Shown here: in pieces, positions 43,126 to 54,800 of the stretch
How the letters are laid out: every line of letters starts with the position of its first letter
How positions within the stretch are numbered: position 1 is the first letter of the stretch
From: Craspedostauros australis
Taxonomy: Eukaryota > Bacillariophyta > Bacillariophyceae > Mastogloiales > Achnanthaceae
Reading direction: 5' to 3'
Assembly: GCA_026770025.1 (NCBI GenBank)
Contig: JAMXDE010000039.1
Coordinates: forward strand, 496,001 to 560,000
DNA length: 64,000 nucleotides
The notes under the pieces: model-generated
The model's database searches: none
What the model was told of the DNA's origin: nothing
Seen by the model: only the letters and a program-made list of their open reading frames with translations
Translations under genes and position numbers: made by a program

Positions 43126-45087
43126 ATGATCTTCAAGATGACCGCCTCCGTTCTTGCATCTGCGGTGCTCCTTGCCACAGCTTCCGTATCCACCGTCGCG
43201 GGTGAACGGTTCAATGAGATCAGGGTGAGTGAAGTCGTGTGGGTGCTGGCAACCGCTGCAATGACTGGGAGGGCAGGGGGGCGGTGTTGAGTCTATTCTA
43301 CTTTCCATGAGCACACACACGCCACTGCGCCATTGATGTGCCTCGTGCATGATGGCGAAGCAGCATCGTCTTGCTCTGCGTACGTGTCTCTCTTCGTACG
43401 TATCTGTCCTCATATCTCTCACCCACCATCATGACTGCGGTTGTCGGCGCCACTTTCGCTGCCTCCCACCCTTCCAATACGACTACGACTACTTGGCATA
43501 ACATCACCATCGCCGCCTCGACCACTTCTACCATCCGATGACGGACGCAAAACACTTATAGATCCCGGACCATGCCGTCCACAGCAAGATCAAGTCCGCG
43601 TTGCCGCACACGTACGTTGAGAAGAATGATCTGCCAGATTCCTTCAGCTGGTCCGACGTCGATGGCGTCTCGTACTTGACAAAGAGCCTCAACCAGCACA
43701 TTCCACAGGTAGGTTCGTTTACTTCGTCCTTGCTGTTGTTGCATCATGGATCGATGGGTGTGCCGCCACATTCATCACTGTGCCGCACTTTGCACTCCAT
43801 GTAATGCTGGCACACATCCACACACCTTTCATACCAATCGCAGCTGCATGACAGTGGCGATTGCAGATCATTGCCGCATCCCATGCCTAAAATTTTGCTG
43901 TTCCTCTGATTATGCTCTCAAAATGCCATTCCATGATTCCGGCTCCTCTCCTCGTGCTCTCTGCTTCGAAACTGCAACCTGCAGTACTGTGGAAGCTGCT
44001 GGGCGCACGGAGCGCTGAGTTCTTTGGCGGACCGTATCAAGATCGCGCGCAAGGGACAGGGCGACGACATCAATCTCTCCATCCAGTTCATTCTCAACTG
44101 CGGTACTGAAGCGGCCGGTTCTTGCCACGGCGGATACCATACAAGCACCTACCAGTTCATCATGGACACTGGATACGTACCATACGATACATGCCTGCCA
44201 TACATCGCCTGTTCAGACGAATCCACAGACGGCATTTGCCCAAATGTCGACACCACCTGCTCTGCCATCAATACATGCAAGACCTGCAATACCTTCTCTG
44301 GAATGGGAGGAGCTTGCACAGAGATCGACGTCTTCCCAAATGCCACAGTCCAGGAATACGGGCTCATCGACTACGACGATGACAACAAGGACAAGGTGGT
44401 CCACGAGATCATGTCGGAGATTTATGTGCGCGGACGTAAGTGGAACAAACGCTTTGCCAACAGGTTGCCTTGCAGAGAACATTCGATCTAGATCAGAACT
44501 CTGTGATGGTCTGTGATCTCGTTGACATCTACTTTGCTGCAATACTCTTGAAGTCGCAAACCCGCCTCACCGAAAACCACCCGATACACGTACGGCCATG
44601 TACCTTCCATCCTTGCCGTTGCGCCTTTGCATCAACACCGCTACTTGCATCTTTCATCCTCCTCTACGCAGCTGTTGCCGCCACCATCAACGCCGAGCCA
44701 ATCGTGAAGTACACCGGCGGCGTCTTCACCGATGACAGTTTCGATCAGGACACCAACCACATCGTTTCCATCGTTGGCTGGGCCAGAGACCAAGACAGCG
44801 GCATCCAGTACTGGATCGTTCGCAACTCCTGGGGACAGTACTGGGGCGAGATGGGATACATGCGACTGGAGGTCGGAAAGAATTTGCTGGGAATCGAGGG
44901 CGAAGTGGCCTGGGCAACTCCAGGAGCTTTCACTGTCTCCAACTACCCATGCTATGAAAATGGATCCAACTGCGTGTTCCAGCAAAAATACGCCGATCCA
45001 TCGAAGGATATTGACTCCGTCCAGCTGCGTCTGAACAAGCACAAGAAGGAAGCCCTGGCCAAGAACATCCGCGGCAAGAACGAGTAA
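43126..45087 (+). CDS. CTSZ: Cathepsin X/Z, papain-family (C1A) carboxypeptidase
   Basis: Four exons: 43126-43224, 43562-43708, 43985-44435, 44672-45087; introns gtgagt...tag, gtaggt...cag and gtaagt...cag of 337, 276 and 236 nt; 370 residues. Signal peptide at residues 1-26 (MTASVLASAVLLATASVSTVAG core). A very short propeptide precedes the mature start DSFSWSDVDGVSY, typical of cathepsin X. The HIP mini-loop that makes this family a carboxypeptidase is present in NQHIPQYCGSCWAH, rebuilt across the second intron. The catalytic triad is Cys87, His262 (TNHIVSIVGW) and Asn284 (VRNSWGQYWGE). GPVAATINAEPIVKYTGG, rebuilt across the third intron, matches GPISCGIMATERLANYTGG of the human enzyme. A C-terminal extension of about 40 residues is rich in Lys. 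It should act in lysosome/vacuole or be secreted. Confidence 0.95.
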
Positions 45088-46111
45088 CCGATGGTCGATG
45101 CATTTATTGGATTTATCCACTGAGAGATCACCGAACCAGACCCGTTCAAACCACACTTCCGTGAGGGCCTTCCGCACCTCGTACAGAGTATGCCATTTTC
45201 CATGAAAGAACGAGATCTTCTTCACTTTGGAGTCTCACTGCGCGTACCCTTGCGACTTGGAAGATGTCCGCATTCGGCCGATGCATGCAGGATGGGTTTG
45301 CTTTGGATGGAAAGTGGAATCGTCGTGCTTTTCACATCTGATCATGTACTGCTGTGCCGAATTGTTTGCTGCTCGTAGAATAGTACACGAACAATATAAT
45401 AGTACGATGGGTCCACTACACGACTGTTTGCTCCAGTCCACGGGGGTGCTCCGTTGCGCTGATGCAGCAAGCCTCCAACACAATGTGCGAGGAACCTGTT
45501 GTTTGGCGAACGTCGACCAAATGGACTAAATCGTTTCCGCGGAAGAGGTGAGCAAACACACAAACAAAACGCGTGGAAAATGATCGTGGATTGGTTGTCC
45601 ATTTCTGTCGCGAAAGAATGGAAGACTGGAGAGAAGCAAGAGAGAGGAAGCAACAACAAGAGCATCCCCGCCGCTCGTGTTCACTCCGTTGCTTTGCGTC
45701 ATTCCACTCTTGCAGGATCCTCGATCGTCTCCACGTTCCAAGAATGTTGGTATTACACAATGATGACTTCCGACGCCAGTGCCAACGATCAACTCTCTCC
45801 TTCTGTGGCTGGCCACATTGGCGCCAAAGTTGATGGGGCGATCACAGCAGCACCGTGGGAACAATGCGAAATGACGAACATCATCAACCAGTAATCAACG
45901 CAATGTCATGCACGCTGGGTGAAACGGAGCACGGGACACCACCGCCGACGACCATGAAACAGAACATGATCGCTTCATAAAAAGCAGACACAGATGCGGT
46001 CAAGGGACGACGATCAGCCAAGCAATCATTCAATCACATCGAACAAGCCCGTCGCATTGATCTGATTTCAGCAACAAGTGTCATCCCTTTACGACACATA
46101 CCAGCTCCATC
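45088..46111. other. Intergenic, 1.0 kb
   Basis: Between two plus-strand genes. A TATA-like ttcataaaaagc at about 45974-45985 lies about 130 bp before the ankyrin gene ATG. Frames of up to 130 codons are not ATG-initiated or not recognisable. Confidence 0.5.
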
Positions 46112-48703
46112 ATGGTCTTCATCCTCCCCCAACTCGTTGTGATGTTCGCCTCACCATTGCGCAACCACAACCATCACGTCTGGGCATCACTATCCACGGC
46201 CTCACCGTCTCTCCTTCCGCTCAAGTCGACCCCTGGTGATGCACCCCCGCCAACCATCACCAACCAGAATCTCCTGCGCGCCGCAGAACGAGGAGATGTG
46301 GACACCCTCACCGCGTGGAGGACATCATTTCCACAAACCTCCATCGACACGATCAAGGACGACCGTGACAAGACTGCACTCCACCTCGCATGCTCCAACG
46401 GCCAGCTTGACGTGATCAAGCAGTTGATGGAGTCATGTGGAGCAAACATCAATGCCCAATCAATGAATGGAGAGACTGCGCTACACTATGCATGCGCACA
46501 GGGCAACGTCGACGTTGTGGAATACCTAGCCGGGGCGCATGCTGCAGATGTCAACCTCCAGGACAACTTCGGCAAGGTGGCACTCCACGACGCATGCACC
46601 GAGGGGCATATGGCCATCGTGAAGACTCTGATCAAGGTGGATTCTGCAAGCGCTCTCGTGCAAGATGAGAAGGGTGAGAATGCCCTCCATGCCGCGTGTC
46701 TTCATGGACACTTGGATGTTGTGGAGTACCTCGTTGGATCATGCGGAGTCGACATCAATGTGCAAGATGATTTCGGCAATACTGCGATCCACGATGTGTG
46801 TCTGAAGGGTCATCTTGAAGTTTTGAAGTATGTGATGGAGAGTCGCACTGTGTCCATCAACGTTCAGAACAATGACGGCGATACCGCACTTCGTGTTGCT
46901 TACAGAAATGGTCATTTGGATGTTGCAGAGTACCTGGTGAAGTCGTGCAAGGCAGATATTCATGTTGAGAATGACACTGGTGGCGCGGCTCTTCAGTCTG
47001 CATATTCCAAAGGTCATCTGGATGTTGTGAGATGGTTGGTGGAGTCAGGTCAGGTGGACGTCAATGCCAAAGACCAAAATGGTGACACTGCCCTTCACCG
47101 CGCAAGTGCTGGAGGCCATCTGGATGTGGTGGAGTATTTGTTGAAGTCAGATGACCTGAAGGTGGATGGTAACGCCAAGAACAAGGCTGGCAACACTGCC
47201 CTTCACTGCGCAAGTGTTGGAGGTCACCTGGATTTGGTGAAGCATTTGTTGGACTCAGGCAACGCCAACATCGATGTCAGCGCCGAGAACAAGACTGGCA
47301 ACACTGCACTCCATCTCGCAAGTGGCGATGACCATCTCGATGTTGTGAAGCAGCTGGTTGAATCCGGTAAGGCCAATATCAACGCTGAGAACGACGAGTG
47401 CGAGACTCCACTCCACAAGGCATCGTTCAACAACCACTTCGATGTTGTCAAGTATCTCATCGGAACACCAAACATATATCCCAACGCCCGAGACGAGGAT
47501 GGCAACACTGCGCTCCATCTGGCAAGTGGCGATGGCCATCTCGATGTTGTGAAGCAGCTGGTTGAATCCGGTAAGGCCAATATCAATGCTGAGAATCACG
47601 AGTGTGAGACTCCACTCCACAAGGCATCGTTCAACAACCACTTCGATGTTGTCAAGTATCTCATCGGAACACCCAATGCTGATTTGAACGTAAAAGACGA
47701 GGATGGCAACACCGTGCTCCATCTCGCAAGTGGCGATGGCCATCTCGATGTTGTGAAGCAGCTGGCTGAATCCGGTAAGGCCAATATCAACGCTGAGAAC
47801 GACGAACACGAGACTCCACTCTACAAGGCATATTGCCACAACCACTTCGATGTTGCCAAGTATCTCATCGGAACACCAAGCATACATCCCAACGCGCAAG
47901 ACGAGGATGGCAACACCGTGCTCCATCTCGCAAGTGGCGATGGCCATCTCGATGTTGTGAAGCAGCTGGCTGAATCCGGTAAGGCCAATATCAACGCTGA
48001 GAATGACGAACACGAGACTCCACTCTACAAGGCATATTGCCACAACCACTTCGATGTTGCCAAGTATCTCATCGGAACACCAAACATATATCCTAACTTC
48101 CGACACAAGGATGGCAACACCGTGCTCCATCTCGCAAGTGGCGATGGCCATCTCGATGTTGTGAAGCAGCTGGTTGAATCCGGTAAGGCCAATATCAACG
48201 CTGTGAACGACACATACGAGACTCCACTCTACAAGGCATATCACAACAATCATTTCGACATTTTCAAGTATCTGGTCGCAGCACCAAATGCTGATTTGAA
48301 CGTAAAAGACGAGAAAGGCAAAACCATCCTCCATCGCGCAAGCGCTAATGGTCATCTCGACGTTGTGAAGTCGTTGGTTGAACAAGGCAAGGTAGATGTC
48401 AACATCAAAACCAGCAATCATGGCAACACAGCAATGCACTTTGCGAGCATCAATGGCAGATTGGAAGTCATGAAGTATTTGGTGGAAGTCTGCAACGCAA
48501 AAATCAACATTCGGAACAAGTATGGCGGAACTGCACTTCGGTTGGCAAGTGGGAATGGTGAATTGGAAGTCGTCAAGTACTTGGTAGAATCGTGCAACGC
48601 AGACATCAGCATCAAGACCAGCAGTGGCTTGACTGCGCTGAATATTGCGAAAGAAATCGGCTACACTGATGTTGTCGACTATTTGACCCCTCTTGCTTCA
48701 TGA
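46112..48703 (+). CDS. Ankyrin-repeat protein with about 24 repeats
   Basis: Single exon, 863 residues. The first 60 residues include a hydrophobic start (MVFILPQLVVMFASPL), possibly a signal or anchor sequence, and a Pro/Ser-rich linker. From about residue 50 to the end there are about 24 ankyrin units of 33-36 residues with the usual G-x-TALH-x-A-x-x-x-GHLDVV-x-x-L core. Units 11-20 form five tandem pairs, each pair exactly 204 nt (47297-48316), alternating TALHLASGDGHLDVVKQL and TPLHKASFNNHFDVVKYL types. No other domain (kinase, BTB, membrane segments) is found after the repeats, so it is a pure binding scaffold as far as can be seen. The partner is unknown. Confidence 0.88.
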   Translation: MVFILPQLVVMFASPLRNHNHHVWASLSTASPSLLPLKSTPGDAPPPTITNQNLLRAAERGDVDTLTAWRTSFPQTSIDTIKDDRDKTALHLACSNGQLDVIKQLMESCGANINAQSMNGETALHYACAQGNVDVVEYLAGAHAADVNLQDNFGKVALHDACTEGHMAIVKTLIKVDSASALVQDEKGENALHAACLHGHLDVVEYLVGSCGVDINVQDDFGNTAIHDVCLKGHLEVLKYVMESRTVSINVQNNDGDTALRVAYRNGHLDVAEYLVKSCKADIHVENDTGGAALQSAYSKGHLDVVRWLVESGQVDVNAKDQNGDTALHRASAGGHLDVVEYLLKSDDLKVDGNAKNKAGNTALHCASVGGHLDLVKHLLDSGNANIDVSAENKTGNTALHLASGDDHLDVVKQLVESGKANINAENDECETPLHKASFNNHFDVVKYLIGTPNIYPNARDEDGNTALHLASGDGHLDVVKQLVESGKANINAENHECETPLHKASFNNHFDVVKYLIGTPNADLNVKDEDGNTVLHLASGDGHLDVVKQLAESGKANINAENDEHETPLYKAYCHNHFDVAKYLIGTPSIHPNAQDEDGNTVLHLASGDGHLDVVKQLAESGKANINAENDEHETPLYKAYCHNHFDVAKYLIGTPNIYPNFRHKDGNTVLHLASGDGHLDVVKQLVESGKANINAVNDTYETPLYKAYHNNHFDIFKYLVAAPNADLNVKDEKGKTILHRASANGHLDVVKSLVEQGKVDVNIKTSNHGNTAMHFASINGRLEVMKYLVEVCNAKINIRNKYGGTALRLASGNGELEVVKYLVESCNADISIKTSSGLTALNIAKEIGYTDVVDYLTPLAS
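47297..48316 (+). repeat. Five 204-bp tandem units (two ankyrin repeats each)
   Basis: The same phrase (ctccatct...gcaagtggcgatg) starts at 47309, 47513, 47717, 47921 and 48125, always 204 nt apart. The frame is preserved and unit identity is high. Confidence 0.95.
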
Positions 48704-49155
48704 GAGAAAGCATGAACACAAATTGGACAAGATCCAACCAACCAGCCACTCGTCAAAGTAGTCTCGCTTAGCAGCTGTCAAGTGCTTAACATTCATCGTT
48801 GATGTAAATCAGTCGTTGGGTTCTATTGTTCAGTGGACTACACTTATTGCACTATGAGAGGATGGTTTGCTGCAATCTGCTTATCGTCGCTTCGTGTTGC
48901 AAGGTCATGGTATCACTGTCCAGCCCATGCGTTGTTATGTGTTGCGATGTGTTGTGGCGGATACTGTGTATGGCATGCGATTGTGCTTTGCCTTTCTTGG
49001 AAGCAAGCGGCGCCATGGTCTGAGATTCACGATGCATCTCAGAGATACCCTTGGCGCCGTGATGCGGGTGATGTGTTCACCCGTGTGTTGATGTGTGTTG
49101 ATATGTTGTTGTGGTGCATTGTGGTTGCACCTCAACCCACCAGGTGGCAACGTGC
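48704..49155. other. Intergenic, convergent gene ends
   Basis: 452 bp between the ankyrin gene stop (+) and the silicon transporter stop (-). The right half is rich in tgtgttg-like runs. No gene seen. Confidence 0.55.
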
Positions 49156-50805
49156 TTACTTCTGCACACCCATCTCTTCGTCGCTCTCGGCGGCGCTGTC
49201 GTTCTCCTCGTCCTGGTTCAGCTTGTTCATGGCGGCAGTCTCCATGCGAAGGGCAGACTCGAAGACGGCGGCATCCTCCTCGTTGCTGCACGAGTTGATC
49301 TCCTCGCGGAGTCCCTTGATGTTCGACAGGATGCGCTCGCGACGGACGGAGTAAGATTCGGTCTGTGTGGCCAAAGCCTTCTGGAGCTCGAGGTACTCGC
49401 GTGGGACGGCAGTGGAACCGGCCTCACCGACAAGCACGTTGGTTCCCAAGTGCATGTTGCGGTTGCTCTGGTGGTCTGGCTTCATGCCGGCGGCGCGCTC
49501 CTCTGGGGTGCCGATGTACACCTCATCGAGCTGGAAGCCAGAGACGGCCTTGTGGATGGAAGCGAGAACCCAGGCTCCGGAGCAGATACCAGTGGCCTCC
49601 AACAACAGACAGAACTGGAGGAAGATGTAGACGATTGGGTTGGAAAGGAAGGCGATTGGGAAGACGGATGCGACCAGCTGCCATGTGATGGAGGCGATGA
49701 TGGTGGTGATGAGAGCTCCGAGAAGTCCGGTGTTGAAGAATTCCTGGGTGCTGTCGGAAACTCCGAAGATGTTCTCGCCAGTTCCGACCTCGACATCGAG
49801 AGTGGTGACACGGGCGATGATGAAGAAGCACATGGTCACGCAGATCTGACGTCCGATCATGAATCCTGGAAGGTTGCGTCCGTCACCGCGGAAGAGGAGC
49901 TCGCAGGTCTTGCGGGCCATTGGGTGGTCTCCACGGTCCTCCTTTGGAAGCTTGGCGACGGCGAAGAAGGCGATCTGCATACCCTCGAGCATACCCACGA
50001 TGGACATGAAGAGGAAGAAGAGGATGACGGCGACTCCGTTTGGCACTCCGGCCCACATGGTGGTCTTTCCATCGAACAGGGCGACGAGGGTGACGGCCAT
50101 GGCGTAGCACAGGATGGCGAGGGAGATGAGGATGCGGCCCCAGTAGAAGAGGTTCTGGGCACCGTCGCGTGGTGGTTCCTTGGACTCGATTTCCTTGCCG
50201 GAGGCCCAGACGAAGAACATCTGAACGAGGTAGCACGAGTGCAGAAGTCCGGAGAACTCGATGGCGAGGGCGACGTAGAGGGTGAAGACGGCGAAGAAGT
50301 TGTTGATGTAGTCAAGCATGCACAGGGAGGCGTTGACTTGGGAGTTGAGCTGTCCGGCTTGAGCGGTCATGAGGATCATGGCGGCTCCGGATCCGAGGAA
50401 GATCTGGATGATGATGTCTGGGAGTCCGAAGACTTCGGCATCGGCGAGCGGGGCACCGCACTGGTTGATGGTGAAGACCATGAGGAGAACCATGAACTGA
50501 CGTCCCATGAGGTAGCGGTCGAGGTTGTCACCCTTGTGGGCGAGGGAGGTGCACTTGTGGCTGGTTGGGTGGGATTCGACGTAGAGGTCGCGGTCGACTG
50601 GTGGGAGACCGACGAGGGAACCCTGTCCTCCCTCAACCATGTTGAGCCAGACGAGGGCCGTGATCATGATGACGACGGCGACCACTGGGTGGACCTCGGA
50701 CGAGACCTTGGTCTGCTCATTGAAGATGAGTCCGCAGACGATGGCGATCGAGAAGATGAGGAGTCCGGTGGAGTACACCGACTTGATGAGCTGAACGGGA
50801 TCCAT
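49156..50805 (-). CDS. SIT: Silicon transporter (silicic acid, SIT family)
   Basis: Imports silicic acid, probably with sodium, for cell wall silicification. The start is taken at MDPVQLIKSVYS (50805); the frame continues to an ATG at 50874, but the extra 23 residues look like translated 5' UTR. 549 residues with about ten membrane helices. Both family motif pairs are present: EGGQ (58-61) with GRQ (101-103), and EGMQ (274-277) with GRQ (318-320), placed symmetrically in the two halves. Other family-like stretches are DYINNFFAVFTLYVALAIEF and SGLLHSCYLVQMFFVWASG. The C-terminal 90 residues are a hydrophilic, partly coiled-coil tail (YLELQKALATQTESYSVRRE onward) ending in acidic residues. No introns. 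It is divergent from the ATPase gene at 51873. An antisense frame of similar length is an artefact of codon bias. Confidence 0.96.
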   Translation of the reverse strand: MDPVQLIKSVYSTGLLIFSIAIVCGLIFNEQTKVSSEVHPVVAVVIMITALVWLNMVEGGQGSLVGLPPVDRDLYVESHPTSHKCTSLAHKGDNLDRYLMGRQFMVLLMVFTINQCGAPLADAEVFGLPDIIIQIFLGSGAAMILMTAQAGQLNSQVNASLCMLDYINNFFAVFTLYVALAIEFSGLLHSCYLVQMFFVWASGKEIESKEPPRDGAQNLFYWGRILISLAILCYAMAVTLVALFDGKTTMWAGVPNGVAVILFFLFMSIVGMLEGMQIAFFAVAKLPKEDRGDHPMARKTCELLFRGDGRNLPGFMIGRQICVTMCFFIIARVTTLDVEVGTGENIFGVSDSTQEFFNTGLLGALITTIIASITWQLVASVFPIAFLSNPIVYIFLQFCLLLEATGICSGAWVLASIHKAVSGFQLDEVYIGTPEERAAGMKPDHQSNRNMHLGTNVLVGEAGSTAVPREYLELQKALATQTESYSVRRERILSNIKGLREEINSCSNEEDAAVFESALRMETAAMNKLNQDEENDSAAESDEEMGVQK

Positions 50806-51872
50806 CTTGGTTGTGTTGTTTGTTCCTGTGATGCGTTGTAGAACTTGCAATGGTTGAAATTGTGAGTGATTCAAAGTCAGGTTTGATGAATGTCGTGAAG
50901 GCGTGTGTGGTTGTGTTTGTTCTCACAATTTCCTGTTCGATTGTTGGTTTTGTTTGTTTGGTTTGTTGTTTCTGCACGAAAGATGAGCGAAAGATAGTCC
51001 GTGAAACGGGTTGTGACGGCTGGCGCATGAGACATCCGAGTTCCTGTGCATATGTATTCATGTATCAATAATAATAAATACCAATCATAACGTTTGAACA
51101 GGGTGGTGCGACATGCATGTCGCTGCAGGCGAAACGCATTGGCTTCAAATATAACGTATGTAAACGGTTGTTTTCGAATGCAATCAGCAAGAGTGTCCCA
51201 CATGGCTTCATACTCTTTCCAACATTTCATTTTGTCGAGTCATTCTGTCGTTGAAGCAATCAATCCACAATTAATACTGTCGAAGGCGAAGAAGAAACTC
51301 AATTTGTCATTTATGACTATTGACAAAGTCCACAGATGTCGGGTTCGCGGAGCACGTTCGCTCAAGGTCATCGTCGGTCATACTTCTTTCCTCCCCTTCA
51401 CGTTGATGGATACAGTCACAGAGAAGAGAGAAGGAGAACACAAGCTGACAAGTGATGTGGCGAAGTTCTTTCTCACCTCTGGCGTGATGGGAGAGCCAGA
51501 CTCATGGTCTCACGATGTGCGCGGCATGTTGGTGGTGTCAACGCTTGAGATCGAAAGGAGGCTCCAGCATCAATCCTCCCATCGTGGCTCCGACACCTTC
51601 AACCAGAATAGCGCCAGTCGCACAGAAACAGCAACACAGAGCAACATCCGCGTCTGTGTCGACGAAAGGGAAGACAAATCGCACTGCCAGCGAATGGCAT
51701 CCAACACCCAACCTACCGTGCCTCATCGATCTCCAAGGCCCCCCACGAACACGACGATCCCGTAGATATCTACTAGGAGCTACAGTTCCAATCCGTCTGT
51801 TCCCCAACATCCATCGTTGCGCTGGACTCCACAACCAGTACGCAATCCATTTCCACTTCCGCTTCAGGCACG
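50806..51872. promoter_or_regulatory. Divergent promoter region of silicon transporter and ATPase genes
   Basis: 1067 bp with both 5' ends. AT-rich around 51060-51080 (ataataataaatacc). The 90 bp next to the transporter ATG read, on the minus strand, as an AC-rich leader (aacaacacaaccaag). A plus-strand frame 51094-51765 is probably non-coding. No known silicon-response element can be named by eye. Confidence 0.5.
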
Positions 51873-54800
51873 ATGCAACGTACTCAACCACCGCCCAAGC
51901 CACAGCTCAGCAAGACATCACTTCGCTTGCACAACAACGTCTTGACGTCGGGCAACGACTTCTACGATGACGGATACAACGAGACCGAGCTTGAAACAGA
52001 AGTACCAAACACACTCTTCGCCAATCGTGGCGGCAGTAATGGCGAAGCGGACAGTGATGGCATCAACGGATTCTTTGGACGCGAGAATGAGTTGCGACAA
52101 TTGCATCGTACGTTCGACCAGATGATGCGCCATTCCAAACCCAACAAGCCAACCAGAACGACGAAGGGAACTGTCCAAAACTCTTCATTGGACCACACGT
52201 CTGCATTGGGATCATCCACGGATGCGCCCTCCAGTCAATCCTTCGTCCCAGCTGCGTTCGTTTGGGGCACCAGCGGCACAGGCAAGTCGAAGCTCGTGGA
52301 TATCTTCTGCAACCAGCTGCTCGATCCCGGTCGCAACACGAACAAGACAAAAGGCGTCCGTGTGCTCAAGGGGAAGTTCCAGGAGCACCAGAAAGGCAAC
52401 CCGTTCTCCGCCATCACCCAGGCGTTGTCCGATTGGTGCAAGCACCTGACTTGCTCGCATGTGCAACTGGCTCCAATCAAGGAGGCCAGCACCGACGCAA
52501 GGCCTGAAGCGACGACTGACGACAGTGTAACCACAGATGTAGATGCAGGTGCAAGCGCGGACAAGCATCGCCGCCGTCATGTCACGAGCCAACCATCAGA
52601 GCTGCAACGACTTCGATCCATCGTCGAGTCAAGCAGCCTCACAATACAACAGAAAGAAGTTCTTGTGGCACTTGTGCCAGCACTATCCATTATCTTCGGC
52701 GAAGACGGGAGTTGCGACGCATCCGTCACTTCCTCAATGGTGCAACAGGCTCAGGCTCCACAAATCTCATCCACGGAGACATCATGGAACCGCTTCCAGT
52801 ACACATTCACTCAATTCTTGTCCCTCATCTCCTCCAAGAATCATCCTGTGGTGATGGTATTGGATGATCTGCAATGGGCTTCCCAAGAATGCATGGATCT
52901 CATGTCCACCACCATGCATCAACCTCACTTTCTGTGGATTGGCACGATCCGGCAAGACATCAATCCGCACTCTCCCAACGAGCTGATGGAGTTCAGTGGA
53001 GATCTCCCCCTCATGCAAGTCCTGAACGAATTGCAACAACAATGCGCGGAATCACCCTCCAATCCGACAAAGACACCCTACATCGACATCCATCTGCAAG
53101 ATTTCAGTAAGCAGGAGCTGCACGAGTGGGTGTCGCAATTGTTCGACCAGGACGATGACGTTGTGGATGAGGTGGTTGAGCTGTTGCATAAGCAGACTGA
53201 GGGCAACATCTTCCACACCATCCAGCTTCTGCAAGACATGGAACGCACGAAGGCCTTGACGTACAGCCGGATCACGTTCCAGTGGGAGCTCGATTCTTCC
53301 CTGCTCAGTTCCAACCAGAACGACCAAAACAACAGTGGCGGTGGTGATAGCAACGATGCAATGGGTGGTAGCAGTCATGCAGCAGCAAACAACGTGGTCC
53401 AACTCATTTCATCCAAACTGCGATCTCTGCCTGCTCCGTTGCAGAAGGCCCTCATACTGGCATCGTACATTCGATCCTCGTTCGAGCTTGATACTCTGCA
53501 GGCGGTCTGGGACTACGAAAAGCAGAACAACCCCACAGGAAGTGACATTCTTCCCACTCCTCCGCCTCACAGTAGCACAAGTACAACCGACAACGGTCCA
53601 GGCAAAACCAACGAGGCGAAAACTGATAGGCCACTTGCAGAGTGGTTGGAACAGGCTGTTCTGGAGGGCCTCCTCGCAAACTCCATCGGCGGTGCAAGCT
53701 ATCGCTTTGCGCATGACCGCATCCAACAAGCTGCACGCAATCTTGTGCCGTTCGGAGAGGTTCGCACCAAGCTTCGCCTACGGATTGGCCAGTGCTTGTG
53801 GGATCTTTGCACACGCAGCGCCGAAGCGAACATCGCCGGTGATCGAGGCAGCGACAGCAGCGTGTTCTTCATCGCGGCTGATCATCTCAACTGCACCCCA
53901 ACCAAGGACCACCTTGCAGCGACTCGACGGAATCTTCAGGTCGGCGAGTACGCGCTCCAGATCGCCGCATTGGTCCCTGCTGCAACGTATCTCCAACTCG
54001 CAAGCACTGCATTGCGGAAGGTGAGAGGTGACCCATGGCAGGATCAGTACGACTTGATGATTCGATTGGTGCGCGCTCGGTGCGACATCGAACTCACGCT
54101 GAATCGATTCGACTTGGGATATTCGTTGGGGAACGAGGTACTGGATCATGCTCGATCCATTCACGACAAGCTGCCTACGTATGGTGCGATGGTCAATGCT
54201 CTTGGCAAACAAAATGAACACACAAAAGGCTTGCAGCTGGCTCAACAAGGTGCCCAAATGTGTGGCGAACATCCCAAGCGATGGTTTGCGTTGCACGTTG
54301 TTCCGCAGCTTCTTTCGACGACAGCCTACTTGAAGAAGACGACCACGGAACAGTTCTTGGACCAGAACCCCATCACAACACATTCGCAAACACTGATGTC
54401 AATGGATCTATTACATCAGATCACCATCCGAGCGTTCTCGGTCGAAGATATGCTAGCGTGGATATTGGCCATCTTGCGCATGATCCAAATCACGAGACGG
54501 TGTGGTAGCTCTGAGTATTCTGCAAGTGCTCTCAATGGCTTTGCCATAGTCCAAGCAAACACGGGCGATTTTAAGAACGCCAGTAGATCTTCGGAACTTT
54601 CAAAGGAGATCCTACGCAGGGTGGGCAGCGGCACGAAGACAGAGGGGTGGGTCTACTATGTCGCGGCATTGATGATCGATGGATACTTCAAGCCCATGGA
54701 TCAAGTGAGGCAAGACTTCCAGCATGCGTACAAGTCGGCCATGGCAGTTGGTGACGTTGAGCTAAGCGTACTCTCTCAGAATGGCAGCCTCTACTCCTCA

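Noticed and set aside
47255-48439. 394-codon minus-strand frame over the ankyrin repeats
   Set aside because: The 204-nt repeats are a multiple of three, so one open unit on the antisense strand makes all units open. Not a gene.
49111-50841. 576-codon plus-strand frame antisense to the silicon transporter
   Set aside because: The minus strand encodes an unmistakable transporter. The antisense frame is Glu/Gly/Asp/Val-rich nonsense created by codon bias.
50806-50874. 23-residue N-terminal extension of the silicon transporter
   Set aside because: Translated leader-like AC-rich sequence with no resemblance to the family. The second ATG has the better context and directly precedes the first helix.
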